This document shows, one piece after another, positions 7,562-17,225 of a DNA stretch of 64,000 bases (position 1 is the stretch's first letter; each line of letters begins with the position of its first letter). A program made the position numbers and the translations under genes. The stretch covers positions 62,001-126,000 of the forward strand of contig NZ_SRUO01000004.1 in assembly GCF_004791025.1 (NCBI RefSeq), written 5' to 3'. The notes below the pieces were generated by a model, which saw only the letters and a list, made by a program, of their open reading frames with translations, did no database searches and was not told the DNA's origin. The DNA comes from Mesorhizobium sp. M4B.F.Ca.ET.203.01.1.1. Its GTDB lineage: Bacteria > Pseudomonadota > Alphaproteobacteria > Rhizobiales > Rhizobiaceae.

Positions 7562-8710
7562 CTACGTCGATTCGGGACCTGCGAGAGGGGCGCCCATGTC
7601 CGAAATGAGTTTGACGAGATCGGCCTGGCGCCGCGTGCCGGTCTTGGCAAAGATCCGGTTGAGGTGGGTCTTCAGGGTATTCTCGCCGATGCCGAGCGCA
7701 ACCGCGCTCCTGGGGGCGGACAAACCGCTGCCGATCCTGAGCAGGACCCGCGCCTCCGCTGGCGTCAGGTCGAACAGCGTGGTGAGAACGGCTTCCGGCA
7801 ATGGCGAGGCGGACGTCGTCGTCGACACGAAGACGGCGGCACAGGCGGGCCGGAAAGCCGCGCGCGCGGTGCCTTCGGTCAACGGCAACACATAAGCAAC
7901 GGCGGGCGGCTGTCCCGGCGCCGAAATGGGCAGGCCGATGCCGCGCGAACCAAGCGAGGCATCCGCGCGCGCGGCACTGGCGATCGCTTCCTGCAGGGCA
8001 AGAGCCACCGCCGGATTCTGCGCCTGCAGGAGGCCATTCCTCGAACGAATGGGACCTTCCACCGAAAGCATCTGCTGGGCAGCCTCATTGGCATGCAGGA
8101 TTGCCCCACTGGCGCCAGTAAGCACGACAGGCACGGCCAGATGGTCGAGCGCCTGACGATAGAGACTGGCAGTCACGCGGGCCTGATCGAGCAGGTCGCC
8201 AATCAGGGACGCACGGCGCAGATGCGGCGACAGCAAGGCCATGAAACGCTGCTCCTCGACGGATATGATCCCCCTGCCGGCCCGCGTGGTGCAACCCATG
8301 AGGCCGATCCGGTCCGGTGTGTGAACGAATTTGATGATGCAGCCTTCGCGCAATCCCTGCGGCTTGGCCCAATTCTGATAAAACGGCGTCTGCTGGAGTT
8401 CGGCTTCGCTGATATGCGATAGCGTCGCGACGGGCGTGTCGATATCGCCGACGACCGCCGCCTTCAGCCCTGGAATTGCGTCAAAGTCATAATCCTCCTG
8501 CAGCACGCGCATCCGCTCGGGATCCCAGGGCGACCGAGCGGCGAAGCGACCGTGATTGTCGGCAGTGCTGGCAAGCGCGATGGTGCTGTACGCCGCATCC
8601 ATGGTTTCGGTGATCCGGATCATGACCCCGGTCCAGCCGTCCGGATTCAGCACGCAATCGTAGATATCGCCGACAATCGAACCCAGAATTTCGCTGCTCA
8701 GCCTTTCCAC
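7562..8710 (-). CDS. LuxR-type helix-turn-helix regulator with N-terminal sensory region
   Basis: A 382-residue regulator. The C-terminal 60 residues are a LuxR/GerE helix-turn-helix (LTPAEARVLLRIGSGLSAPRS, then GENTLKTHLNRIFAKTGTRR). The first 300 residues show no receiver Asp pattern or acyl-homoserine-lactone domain; a PAS-like middle is possible (VVLTGASGAILHANEAAQQML around 185-205). The GTG at 8710 is preferred because AGGAG stands five bases before it; an in-frame ATG further upstream has no such site. It is transcribed divergently from the AraC-type gene at 8981. Confidence 0.8.
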   Translation of the reverse strand: MERLSSEILGSIVGDIYDCVLNPDGWTGVMIRITETMDAAYSTIALASTADNHGRFAARSPWDPERMRVLQEDYDFDAIPGLKAAVVGDIDTPVATLSHISEAELQQTPFYQNWAKPQGLREGCIIKFVHTPDRIGLMGCTTRAGRGIISVEEQRFMALLSPHLRRASLIGDLLDQARVTASLYRQALDHLAVPVVLTGASGAILHANEAAQQMLSVEGPIRSRNGLLQAQNPAVALALQEAIASAARADASLGSRGIGLPISAPGQPPAVAYVLPLTEGTARAAFRPACAAVFVSTTTSASPLPEAVLTTLFDLTPAEARVLLRIGSGLSAPRSAVALGIGENTLKTHLNRIFAKTGTRRQADLVKLISDMGAPLAGPEST

Positions 8711-8980
8711 CGTTTCTCCTGCACCCCAGCATGCCCGCCATGATGGACGGCGGGCAAAGAATGAAACCAGCAACATTTTGACGGCGGCTCGGCGCAAGGA
8801 CGCCGATCCGCCTGGAGGATTTTGCTGGCGTCATACTTTCGGGTGACGCCAAGCGTAATTGGGCTCGATTAAGGGGTTCAGTCGGCTGAACGCCAAGCCA
8901 TCAATGTTGCTGGTTATTCCTGGATTGGAAAGCGTCGCGTTCGATTTTTTGAGACTGCGGGTTTAGCGGGGGCGCTTCCT

Positions 8981-10006
8981 TTGTCACGAAAGACGGTGTT
9001 TTCATCGGCTGGTTTGCCGGAGCATCTTGGCGCCTATGAGGGATTGCACAGGATTACCTACAATTCCAGCGACCTGATCGGCGGCGAACAAATCCAGAAG
9101 GAGCAATGGATCTCATCGCTGACATCCGGTTACGCCCGTCTGCGTGCCGATCCGGCCATCGGCAGATCGTTCGAAGGGGAGCTCAGGATTGTTCGAGCTA
9201 GCGACGTTTCGGTGGGCACGATCCACGGCACTGTCAAATCGATATCGAGAACCACTGAAGACATTGCTGCTCAGAGCACCAACAATGTCGTGTTGCTTCT
9301 CAATGCCGGACACTCCCCGCTCAGCGTCGACCAGGCGGGAAGGAGCGTCGATCTGAGTCCAGGCGCGTCCGTTCTTGTCGAGCAGAGCGCTCCCTCAATC
9401 ATCCGAGTGAGCGACGGGCAATGCGGCCTGATCGCCGTGCAGACCGATCGCGAACGCGTGCGTCAGCGATATGCAGGGTTTGAGGATCGCCTGATGACCG
9501 TCGTGTCGAGCTCCATGATGATCAACGCCCTTCTTCGTGCCTATGTCGGCGTTCTGGCCGATGAGAAAGAAGCCGAGTCTCAACTGACCATGCAGTTCGT
9601 GGCCGATCATATTGCCGACCTGATCGCCGCCACCGCTTCCATTGCCACACCGGTGACGGCGCACGACAACGCGGACGCGCGAGGTCTACGTGCGGTACGG
9701 ACGCAAGCGATTCTGACTAAAATTCGCGGTGGCTTCACCGATCCGGAAATCTCCGCGCAAGGTATCGCAAAAGAGCTCGGCCTGTCGGCGCGCTATGTCC
9801 AGGATCTGCTCCAGGAAACAGGCATCAGCTTCTCCGAGCGTGTTCTCGAACTACGCCTGCAGAGAGCGCACAAGATGCTCTCGCAACGGCACAACGACGC
9901 CATGCGCGTCAGCGAAATCGCGCTGATAAATGGCTTCAGCGATGTGTCCTACTTCAATCGCTGTTTCCGCCGCCGCTTCGGCTACACGCCATCGAGCGCG
10001 AGATAG
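8981..10006 (+). CDS. AraC family transcriptional regulator
   Basis: A 341-residue AraC/XylS-type activator. The N-terminal 200 residues match the AraC_binding_2 type of sensor (VLLLNAGHSPLSVDQAGRSV...LSPGASVLVEQSAPSIIRVS). The C-terminal 100 residues hold two helix-turn-helix units (ISAQGIAKELGLSARYVQDLL and VSEIALINGFSDVSYFNRCF, then RRFGYTPSSAR), the family signature. A TTG start at 8981 with GGGGG upstream is chosen; no ATG gives a full N-terminus. Proteins with this layout often control catabolic genes; the target here is unknown. Confidence 0.87.
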   Translation: MSRKTVFSSAGLPEHLGAYEGLHRITYNSSDLIGGEQIQKEQWISSLTSGYARLRADPAIGRSFEGELRIVRASDVSVGTIHGTVKSISRTTEDIAAQSTNNVVLLLNAGHSPLSVDQAGRSVDLSPGASVLVEQSAPSIIRVSDGQCGLIAVQTDRERVRQRYAGFEDRLMTVVSSSMMINALLRAYVGVLADEKEAESQLTMQFVADHIADLIAATASIATPVTAHDNADARGLRAVRTQAILTKIRGGFTDPEISAQGIAKELGLSARYVQDLLQETGISFSERVLELRLQRAHKMLSQRHNDAMRVSEIALINGFSDVSYFNRCFRRRFGYTPSSAR

Positions 10007-10034
10007 ATCCGGACATCGGCCGGCACGGCCCCCC

Positions 10035-10793
10035 TCACTTCCCCTGCCCCTTCAAAAATTGCCCGAGCAGATCAACCGGCAGCGGGAAGACCACCGTCGA
10101 CGAGCGCTCGCCGGCGATGTCGTGCAGGGCCTCGAAATAGCGCAGCTGCATGGCTTGCGGCTCGGCCGCCAGCATGCGGCCGGCTTCGACCAGTTTCGCC
10201 GCCGCCTGCTGCTCGCCGTCGGCGTTGATCACCTTGGCGCGGCGCAGGCGTTCGGCTTCGGCTTGCTTGGCGATGGCGCGGACCATGCTCTCGTTCAAAT
10301 CGACATGCTTGATCTCGACATTGGAGACCTTGATGCCCCAGGCATCGGTGCGCTGGTCGAGGATCTCCTGGATGTCGTTGTTAAGCTTGTCGCGCTCGGC
10401 CAGCATCTCGTCGAGTTCGTGCTTGCCGAGCACCGAGCGCAGCGTGGTCTGCGCCAACTGGTTGGTGGCGGCCATGAAATCCTCGACCTGGATGATCGCC
10501 CGCTCGGCGTCGACGATGCGGAAATAGAGCACGGCGTTGACCTTCACCGAGACATTGTCGCGCGAGATCACGTCCTGCGGCGGCACGTCCTGCACCACAA
10601 CGCGCAGGTCTACCCGCACCATTTGCTGGATGAAGGGGACGAGGATGATGAGGCCGGGACCCTTGACCGCCGTGAAGCGGCCGAGCGTAAAGACCACGCC
10701 GCGCTCATATTCCCTCAGGATGCGGATGGCGGCCGCAAGGAACATGATCACGGCCACCGCAACGACCAGATAGGCCACGTAACCGACCATCAT
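10035..10793 (-). CDS. SPFH/band-7 slipin-type membrane protein
   Basis: A 252-residue stomatin-like protein: one N-terminal membrane helix ([21 protein letters not shown]), then the SPFH domain ([39 protein letters not shown]) and a coiled region with [32 protein letters not shown]. It forms oligomers at the inner membrane. The gene overlaps nfeD by ATGA on the same strand, the classic NfeD-slipin operon seen across bacteria and archaea, in which the NfeD protease is thought to cleave the slipin partner. Confidence 0.92.
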   Translation of the reverse strand: MMVGYVAYLVVAVAVIMFLAAAIRILREYERGVVFTLGRFTAVKGPGLIILVPFIQQMVRVDLRVVVQDVPPQDVISRDNVSVKVNAVLYFRIVDAERAIIQVEDFMAATNQLAQTTLRSVLGKHELDEMLAERDKLNNDIQEILDQRTDAWGIKVSNVEIKHVDLNESMVRAIAKQAEAERLRRAKVINADGEQQAAAKLVEAGRMLAAEPQAMQLRYFEALHDIAGERSSTVVFPLPVDLLGQFLKGQGK

Positions 10794-12166
10794 CTTATTG
10801 CTCCGTTGTTGTTCGCGTCGCGGCGGCGCACCGTCAGCACGAGGTCGCCGACATCAGTCACCTCGACGCTGTCGCCGGGCGCGACGGGCTCGTCGGCCCT
10901 CGCCCGCCAGCGCTCGCCTAAGGCCAACACATGGCCCTCGCCGCCCTGCCAGTCGAGGATCTCGACGGGCAGGCCGCGCATGGCCTCGCCGCCGACGCGC
11001 GGCGGACTTTTGCGCGCCGCCCAGACATAGGTTCCGGTGAGCAGCGCCAACCCCAGCGTCAGCGCGGCAGCGGGGCCGATGACGGCCCACGACATGGCAA
11101 AGCCCGGACCCTCGACCTTGAGCAGCAGGGCGGAGCCCAGCAGGAAGGCGGCGACGCCGCCCAGCCCGAGCACCACGGTGGGATTGAACGCCTCGATGGC
11201 AAGGAACGCGATGCCGAGCAGCATCAGCGCCAGGCCCGCATAGTTGATCGGCAACAGGTTGAGCGCATAGAGGCCGAGCACCAGGCAGATGGTGCCGATG
11301 ACGCCGGGGGCTACCGCGCCCGGGCTGGTGAACTCGAAGATGATGCCATAGACGCCGACCAGCATCAGGATCACGGCGACGTTCGGATCGGTGATGACGG
11401 CGAGCAGCCGGATGAACCAGCCCGGCTCCAACGTCTCGACCGGCAGGCCGTCGGTCGCCAGCACCTGCTTTTTACCGGCCACGTCGACGGTGCGCCCATC
11501 GGCAAGCTTTAACAGCTCGGCGGTGTCGCGGGCGATGAAGTCGATGACATGTTCCTGCAGCGCGGCGCTGGCCGAAAGGCTCGCCGCCTCGCGCACCGCC
11601 TTCTCGCCCCAGTCGCCATTGCGGCCGCGCAGTTCGGCCAGCGAGCGGATCAGCGCAACCGCGTCATTGGTCACCTTGGCCATCATCGCGTCGCCCGGAG
11701 GTCGCCCGGTGGCGTCCTTCTGGTCCTTGTCCTTCTCGCCGCCCGGAAGCGACGGCAGCCCGCCGAGTTCGACCGGCGTCGCTGCGCCGAGATTGGTGCC
11801 GGGCGCCATCGCCGCGACATGGGTGGCGTAGAGGATGTAGGTGCCGGCGCTGGCCGCGTGGCCGCCGGCCGGCGCGACATAGCCGATGACCGGCACCGGC
11901 GAGGCCAGGATGTCGGCGATCATCTCGCGCATCGAGGTGACCAGCCCCCCCGGCGTGTTCAGTTGCAGGATGAGGACCGCTGCGTCGCGCTTGGCGGCGG
12001 TGTCGAGCGCCTCCTCGAGCTGCCTGGTGCTGGCCGGCCCGATGGCGCCGTCTATGGCGACGCTCAGCGCCACCTTCCCGCTCCCGGTCGAGGAGAAGGG
12101 AGAAACGACAGCCGCGGCCAAAAGAGCAGCGGCAAGAAGGGCCACCCGCGCGAAGATCACGCTCAA
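10790..12166 (-). CDS. NfeD-type membrane serine protease
   Basis: A 458-residue long-form NfeD. Signal/membrane anchor at 1-25; a ClpP-like protease domain with [16 protein letters not shown] and [11 protein letters not shown], whose Ser is the family nucleophile; the conserved Lys of [11 protein letters not shown] is the likely general base of the Ser-Lys dyad. Four to five membrane helices follow (about 255-385), then a C-terminal OB-fold NfeD domain ([24 protein letters not shown]). Its stop overlaps the slipin start, so the pair is translationally coupled. Long NfeD proteins are implicated in membrane protein quality control. Confidence 0.92.
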   Translation of the reverse strand: MSVIFARVALLAAALLAAAVVSPFSSTGSGKVALSVAIDGAIGPASTRQLEEALDTAAKRDAAVLILQLNTPGGLVTSMREMIADILASPVPVIGYVAPAGGHAASAGTYILYATHVAAMAPGTNLGAATPVELGGLPSLPGGEKDKDQKDATGRPPGDAMMAKVTNDAVALIRSLAELRGRNGDWGEKAVREAASLSASAALQEHVIDFIARDTAELLKLADGRTVDVAGKKQVLATDGLPVETLEPGWFIRLLAVITDPNVAVILMLVGVYGIIFEFTSPGAVAPGVIGTICLVLGLYALNLLPINYAGLALMLLGIAFLAIEAFNPTVVLGLGGVAAFLLGSALLLKVEGPGFAMSWAVIGPAAALTLGLALLTGTYVWAARKSPPRVGGEAMRGLPVEILDWQGGEGHVLALGERWRARADEPVAPGDSVEVTDVGDLVLTVRRRDANNNGAIR

Positions 12167-12326
12167 AGCTCCATGGTGAAGATATGGGTTGTATCTTGGT
12201 GAAGTCCAATGAGGGCATGTGGCGGGGGAGATCGGCTGTCACTGCCCTTAGCCAATCTCGGTGCTGCCACTCCATCAATTGCCCTGTATGATCCTGCCGC
12301 TACGAGTGTCTCGATGGGGGGAAATC

Positions 12327-12812
12327 ATGCGAAGCGTATTGGCGGCATTCATCGTCTTGGGCGCACTGCAAGCCACGCAGCCGGCCAATGCCGCATCCTG
12401 CGGCTGGAGCGCGAAGATGGAGGAGGACGAAGGCGGCAGCGTGCTGACGGCCTCGGTGTGCGGCGGGCCGAATGGCGGCGCGCATCTGATGCTGACCTGT
12501 TTCGGCAAGCCGACGCTGAGCTACGATCTCGGCGAGGCCGGTCCGCAGCTCGAGCCCGGCATAAAGGCCTCGTTCGCGTTCAAGGCCGGCGGCAAGACGG
12601 TGACGAAGACGCTCGTGCTCGAGGCGATGTACAATTACTTCACAGCGCAATTCGGCAGCGCCGACCCGCTGCTCGCATTGCTGCGCGGCAAGGGCGAGGT
12701 CATTGTCACGTCCGACAAATATGGCGAGAACAGTTTTTCGCTTAACGGATCGAGCGCGGCGATCGGCAAGGTGCTGGCCGAATGCGGCAAGGCTTCCGGG
12801 GACGCGGACTGA
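12327..12812 (+). CDS. Secreted hypothetical protein (161 aa)
   Basis: Signal peptide MRSVLAAFIVLGALQATQPANA, then a compact mature domain beginning ASCGWSAKMEEDEGGS. It contains paired Cys residues (CGW, VCGG, LTCFG, ECGK) suited to disulfides in the periplasm. The ATG at 12327 follows a purine-rich GGGGGGAAA site. No family is recognised with confidence; the layout (signal, small beta-rich domain, four Cys) resembles rhizobial periplasmic DUF proteins. Confidence 0.7.
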   Translation: MRSVLAAFIVLGALQATQPANAASCGWSAKMEEDEGGSVLTASVCGGPNGGAHLMLTCFGKPTLSYDLGEAGPQLEPGIKASFAFKAGGKTVTKTLVLEAMYNYFTAQFGSADPLLALLRGKGEVIVTSDKYGENSFSLNGSSAAIGKVLAECGKASGDAD

Positions 12813-12848
12813 AGGCGGCGAGAGGCCGAGAACAAGCCTCAGGCCGCG

Positions 12849-12894
12849 CGGCAGCGAAGCTGCCATCTCCCCGTCGAGGCCCGTGAGGGGGGAT
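12849..12894 (+). repeat. Degenerate copy of the palindromic repeat
   Basis: The remnant GCTGCCATCTCCCC...GTGAGGGGGGATTG keeps the ATCTCCCC / GGGGGAT arms of the dispersed repeat but has lost its CTG-CCGG core. It lies just after the secreted protein gene and may serve as its transcript end. Confidence 0.45.
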
Positions 12895-13065
12895 TGCGCC
12901 AAGGAGCGCGGACGCAACCGATCGACGCTCGCCGCACCCCGAACCGACTTGCGGTTTTCGTCGCAATTTCCCTGAAGTTTCGCCGGGGCATCACGATCTC
13001 CAGTCTGGCGCCAACTATCCTCGGCCTTGCTGTCACAGTGACAGTTCGAGACGGAGATCAAGGCC

Positions 13066-13362
13066 ATGACCACGATCGTTTCCTTCTTCATCGGCGCCAC
13101 CGCCGACAACCGGCGCCAGGCCTCCCCTTCCCGGCTCTACCGGCTCGCTTGCGCCGCGACATCGGCGCTGTTGTGGCTGCCGCGTTTCTGGAAGACGCGC
13201 GGCGAGCTGGCAGTGCTCGCCGCCATGAGCGAATGCGAACGCCGCGATATCGGCCTCACAGCCTTCGACGTCGAGAACGCGCTGACACTGCCGGTCGACC
13301 GCGACCCGACCGAGGTGCTTGCGAAGGTCGTGGAGGACCGCCGCCAACGCCGCGAATTCTGA
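13066..13362 (+). CDS. DUF1127-like small basic protein
   Basis: A 98-residue protein. The C-terminal half carries the DUF1127 pattern (LPRFWKTRGELAVLAAMSECERRDIGLTAFDVENAL), in which an Arg/Trp helix is followed by L-x-x-M-s-x-x-E-x-x-D-I-G-L. The first 40 residues are a basic lead not usual for the shortest members. DUF1127 proteins in alphaproteobacteria have been linked to phosphate homeostasis and RNA binding; I make no specific assignment here. The start ATG lacks a strong ribosome-binding site (AAGGCC). Confidence 0.75.
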   Translation: MTTIVSFFIGATADNRRQASPSRLYRLACAATSALLWLPRFWKTRGELAVLAAMSECERRDIGLTAFDVENALTLPVDRDPTEVLAKVVEDRRQRREF

Positions 13363-13397
13363 GCGCGATGCTTTAGGGCCGGGCGCCGGCGATCCGA

Positions 13398-14936
13398 TCA
13401 CTCTGGCAGGCCGGCCTCGCGCAGGCCGGCGGCGATGCGTTCAGTCGTGCCCGCGTCGAAGGGCGAAGCGTCGCCAACCCTGGCAATGGTGAGGCCCGGG
13501 CAGGTTTCCATGAGCCTGCGGCAAGCGTGCCGTGCCTCGTCCTTGCGACCGGCATGAACCAGCGCGGTGACCAGCAGGCGCAGTCCCCACCAGGTGCCCG
13601 GCTGCTGGCTAAGGCCGCGCTGCGTCAGCGCCACCGCCTCGTCATAGCGCGCGGCGACGAAATGCGCGGCGCCGATGCCGATCTCGGCCATGTAACCCAT
13701 CGGGTCGCGCGGGCTCAGCCGTTCGAAATGCTCGAACTTCTCGATCGCCGCCTCGGGCCGTTCGCGATAGACGTCCAGCCAGGCGCTGCGCAGCCAGGCC
13801 CAGGCGGAATTCGGATCGAGCGCACGCGCCCGCGCCAGATGCATGTCGGCGACATCGTAGTCGCGGGCAAAGGAATGCGCCGCCCCGAGCACGGCAAGGA
13901 CCATCGGATCGTCGCCGGAGAGCGCCGCCCCCTTCTGCGCCAGGCGCAGGCCCTCTTCCCGAGAAGCGGCGGGCGTTTCGGTCCAGCGGTAGCCGGCGCG
14001 CTGCAGATGGCACCAGGCAAGCAGCGAAAGCGCCAGCGGATAGTCCGGCTCGATCGCGATCGCACGTTCAAGCAGCGTGCCGGCCCCCTCGTTCTGCGCG
14101 CGCTCGAGCGACCAGGTGAGCGGAAAGGCGCGCAACACGTAGTCGTAGGCGGCGAGGCTTTCCGGCCGCTTGCGCCGCGAACGCTCGATCTCGGCCGACA
14201 GGATGGAGGGCTGGATGGCGCCGACGACACTCTCCGCAAGCCGGTCCTGCAGGTCGAACACATCGGCCATGGTGCCGTCGTAGCGGTCGGCCCAGATCGT
14301 CTTGCCGGAACCGGAGTCGATGAGTTGTCCGGTGAGGCGGATATGATCGCCGGCCTTGCGGACGCTGCCAGTCAGGACGTAGCGCACGCCGAGTTCGGCT
14401 CCGGCCCGTTTCACGCCGTCGGCCTCGCCCTTGTAGGCGAAGCTCGAATTGCGGGCGATGACGAACAGCCAGCGCATGCGCGACAGCGCCGTGGTGATCT
14501 CGTCGACCATGCCGTCGGCAAAATAGTCTTGCGCCGGGTCGCCGCTGAGGTTCTCGAAGGGCAGCACCGCGATCGACGGCCTGTCGTCGGCGGTCCCCTC
14601 CCCGGTCGCGGTGGCGACCCGATCCTCGAGGCGGCGCACGCGCTCTTCGTCGATCACATAGCCGCGCCGCAGCACGGTGCGGATCAAGCCATCGGCCTCG
14701 GCGCCGAGCGCCTTGCGGATGTCCTTCATGCATTGGGTGAGCGAATCGTCGGAAACGGCGACGTTCGGCCAGACCGCATTGACCAGCTCGTCCTTGCCGA
14801 TGACGCGGCCGGCATTTTCCAGCAGGCAGGTAAGCAGCGAAAGCGACTTGGCGCGCAGGTCGACGTCGAGCCCGCCCCTCTGCAGCCTGCCCCTGTGCAG
14901 ATCGAGCCTGTGGCCGGAGAATTCGAACGTCGTCAT
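13398..14936 (-). CDS. CadC-like winged-helix regulator with TolB-like and TPR domains
   Basis: A 512-residue regulator without a visible membrane helix. Residues 1-95 are an OmpR/PhoB-type winged helix (LRAKSLSLLTCLLENAGRVI, DSLTQCMKDIRKALG, RTVLRRGYVI). Then comes a TolB-like/adenylate-cyclase-associated segment (RPSIAVLPFENLSGDPAQDYF, VRYVLTGSVRKAGDHIRLTGQL), then TPR-like helical repeats to the end (PDYPLALSLLAWCHLQRAGY, DPNSAWAWLRSAWLDVYRER). The ATG at 14936 follows GAGGGG. Proteins of this build are common in Mesorhizobium and Bradyrhizobium; the stimulus is unknown. Confidence 0.85.
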   Translation of the reverse strand: MTTFEFSGHRLDLHRGRLQRGGLDVDLRAKSLSLLTCLLENAGRVIGKDELVNAVWPNVAVSDDSLTQCMKDIRKALGAEADGLIRTVLRRGYVIDEERVRRLEDRVATATGEGTADDRPSIAVLPFENLSGDPAQDYFADGMVDEITTALSRMRWLFVIARNSSFAYKGEADGVKRAGAELGVRYVLTGSVRKAGDHIRLTGQLIDSGSGKTIWADRYDGTMADVFDLQDRLAESVVGAIQPSILSAEIERSRRKRPESLAAYDYVLRAFPLTWSLERAQNEGAGTLLERAIAIEPDYPLALSLLAWCHLQRAGYRWTETPAASREEGLRLAQKGAALSGDDPMVLAVLGAAHSFARDYDVADMHLARARALDPNSAWAWLRSAWLDVYRERPEAAIEKFEHFERLSPRDPMGYMAEIGIGAAHFVAARYDEAVALTQRGLSQQPGTWWGLRLLVTALVHAGRKDEARHACRRLMETCPGLTIARVGDASPFDAGTTERIAAGLREAGLPE

Positions 14937-15036
14937 GTCGCCCCTCGAGGAGACGTCAACCAATTCGATCCGCGCGACGGCTAGCGATCGATCAAAGCCC
15001 TCGCATGCTCGAAGACATCATGCCTGTCCCCCGACA

Positions 15037-15774
15037 TCAAGGCTTTCGCCCACTGAAGATGGCGTGGCCGGCGAAGAGCCAGGCGCAGTCGACTTCGGTG
15101 AAGCCCGCTTGCGCAAGCCAGGAAAGCTGCTCGGCCAGCGAGGACGGTTTGTCGATCGGCTCGCCGTCCGGGTTACGGAAATAGTTCCAGCCCAGGCGAT
15201 TGAATTCGGCGAAGGCGGCGAGATCGCCGTCGATCGCCAGCGCCCGCGTGCGCACCGCCTCGTCCCATTGCCGTGCGGCGATGTCGAGCCCGCTTGCGGT
15301 TGGCGGGCGCACGATGTCGGCCACCACCAGCACGCCGCCGGGCTTGAGCGCCGCCGCCAGATCGGCAAACAGCTCCTGCTTCTGCCGGCCGTCGAGATGA
15401 TGGATTGCGAGCGAGGAGACGACCGCATGCGGGGGCTCGGCAAAGCGCCGCCAGTCGCGCTGCGCCAGCTCGAACGCGGCGGTGGTCAGGCGCCCGGCTT
15501 GGTCGCGGCAGGTGGCCCGCGTCTGCTCCAGCATTTGCGCCGAGCCATCGAGCGCCAGAACATGGCAGTCGGGAAAGCGCTCCAGCAGCGCGCGGCTGAG
15601 CAGCCCCTCGCCTGGGCACAGCTCGACCAGCAGGTTGCCCGGTGCGGGTTGCGGAATGAGGTCCGCGATGATCCCGATCTGGCGTTCGCGTTCCGGCACG
15701 AAATAACGCCCGTTGTCCAAAAAGCCGCGAGAATGGTTCTCGTCCCAATGTGCCGTGCCTTGCGCCTGCGCCAT
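15037..15774 (-). CDS. SAM-dependent methyltransferase, class I
   Basis: A 245-residue Rossmann-type methyltransferase. Motif I is NLLVELCPGEGLLSRALLERF (about 47-67), where CPGEG replaces the more usual D-x-G-x-G. Then the acidic loop DCHVLALDGSAQML binds the SAM ribose, motif VVSSLAIHHLDGRQKQELF matches motif IV, and LKPGGVLVVADIV matches motif VI. The C-terminal third, with W-x-x-E/Q-aromatic pairs, is probably the substrate cap. The ATG at 15774 follows GAGGAAAGGG. The substrate is unknown. A gene-poor 825-bp stretch lies upstream. Confidence 0.85.
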   Translation of the reverse strand: MAQAQGTAHWDENHSRGFLDNGRYFVPERERQIGIIADLIPQPAPGNLLVELCPGEGLLSRALLERFPDCHVLALDGSAQMLEQTRATCRDQAGRLTTAAFELAQRDWRRFAEPPHAVVSSLAIHHLDGRQKQELFADLAAALKPGGVLVVADIVRPPTASGLDIAARQWDEAVRTRALAIDGDLAAFAEFNRLGWNYFRNPDGEPIDKPSSLAEQLSWLAQAGFTEVDCAWLFAGHAIFSGRKP

Positions 15775-16599
15775 GTTGCACCCTTTCCTCTTCGACCCAG
15801 TCTGCACGGCACCCGCCCGGCCGTCGTGATGGCAGGCTGAAATTCGGCTGAGATTGGCGGGACGGAAGCTGCATGGCGGCCGAAGCGCGACGGCGGCGAT
15901 ACGCAATACCCAAGGCGAGGCGGCAAGCGATGCAAGCCGCCCGGCCATCGCGCCCCCGGGCTTCGGTTGCGTTGCTGTGCATCGTCTTGCCCTGGCGCGC
16001 CATGACGCAATTCACACAGGCGAACCGGCAAAATCGCCGCCCGCCCAAATACACCCAAAAAAAGTCAGGTTGATAATGCTGGGCGGAAAAAGTCCAGCCG
16101 GCGAAAGGCAAGCCGATTCAAGCGCATAGGCGGGGGCTGCCGCATCGGCAACAGGGGCGGTCGAAAAGCCCGAAAAACCGGCTTTTGCTGGCCTTCAAGG
16201 ACAGCAAGGACGCGATCGCGCGGGTCTGCGGCAACGGTCCGCCAGGGTCAAAAACCGGCGTTCGGGCGCCCGGCTGGCGGCGTTGACAGGCGACGCCGCC
16301 GCTGGATATGCCGAAGCCACTGGTCACGCCATAACCGGGGGCTGTTGGGGACGGACGGGGTTTCAACAGCTTGGCGGGGGCGCCGGACGGGCTGGTACAC
16401 GCATGGTGTACCGCCCGCTCCTGGCCGGTCTTCCAAAACGCAGATTTTAACCGCGTCGCAAGCGCGCGCACTCCGCCCTTGCGTCTTGGCCGCCGATTGA
16501 CCATCCTCATTGCGTGCAGCGTCTCCAGCCGGAGGCGTGGCAGGGTGTTTGGCGCATGGGGGTCATGCGTGGGGTTATGACGCGGTTGGGGGATCGCAT
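15775..16599. other. Gene-poor 825-bp intergenic region
   Basis: No reading frame here has both a ribosome-binding site and protein-like composition. A hairpin with arms AAAAGCC (16164-16170) and GGCTTTT (16180-16186) could be a weak terminator. The string AAAAACCGGC occurs near 16173 and again near 16251. The right end should hold the promoter of the phospholipid operon that starts at 16600; I see no clear -10/-35 pair. Confidence 0.4.
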
Positions 16600-17205
16600 A
16601 TGCCAACGCTTTACGCGTTGAAGCCGGCCTTCCAGGCGAGGTTGCGGCCGCTGGCCGACCGGCTCGCCGGAGCCGGCGTCACCGCCAACCAGATCACGCT
16701 TCTCGCCGCCGGCATTTCGGTCGCGACCGGGGTGGTGACGGCCGTCTTCGCCGCCCATCCCGTCGTGTTCCTGCTGATGCCGCTGGTGCTGTTCGCGCGC
16801 ATGGCGCTCAATGCCATCGACGGCATGCTGGCACGGGAGCATGGGCAAGCATCAAAACTCGGCATGTATCTCAACGAACTCTGCGACGTCGTCTCTGACC
16901 TGGCGCTGATCCTCGCCTTCGCCGCCCTCTTCCCGGCTTCGGGCGTGATCGCCTTCGGGATCGTGGCGGTCATCGTCGAATTCACTGGTGTGCTCGGCAT
17001 CGCCGCGGGGGCGGCGCGCGACTATGCCGGGCCTTTCGGCAAGAGCGACCGGGCGCTGGCGCTCGGGGTCATCGGTTTCCTCGTCGCCTTCGGCCTGTGG
17101 CCGGCGGCGCTCACGCCTTTCATGTTTCCGGCGTTCGCAACACTGTCGCTGGCGACCGCCATCAACCGGATACGCAGCGGCCTTAGAGGAGCAGTCGAGC
17201 ATTGA
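16600..17205 (+). CDS. ynbA: CDP-alcohol phosphatidyltransferase family protein (YnbA-like)
   Basis: A 201-residue polytopic protein of the CDP-alcohol phosphotransferase family, which joins CDP-diacylglycerol to an alcohol to make a phospholipid. The signature region is N71-A-I-D74-G75-M-L-A78-R79 ... G88-M-Y-L-N92-E-L-C-D96, so the first and third of the four canonical Asp residues are Asn. From memory E. coli YnbA carries the same replacements, so this is likely a subfamily trait rather than damage. The flanking genes are the rest of an ynb-like set. The start follows a GGGGGA site. Confidence 0.85.
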   Translation: MPTLYALKPAFQARLRPLADRLAGAGVTANQITLLAAGISVATGVVTAVFAAHPVVFLLMPLVLFARMALNAIDGMLAREHGQASKLGMYLNELCDVVSDLALILAFAALFPASGVIAFGIVAVIVEFTGVLGIAAGAARDYAGPFGKSDRALALGVIGFLVAFGLWPAALTPFMFPAFATLSLATAINRIRSGLRGAVEH

Positions 17206-17225
17206 CCGACCTCGGGGGCAACACC

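Noticed and set aside
13527..14984. Long open frame on the plus strand opposite the CadC-like regulator
   Set aside because: Composition is typical of an antisense frame in GC-rich DNA (many Arg, Gly, His, Ala), no ribosome-binding site, and the minus-strand gene has clear domains.
16100..16590. Possible RNA gene or small protein in the gene-poor region before ynbA
   Set aside because: Only a weak hairpin and short repeats were found; no promoter-terminator pair and no coding composition.
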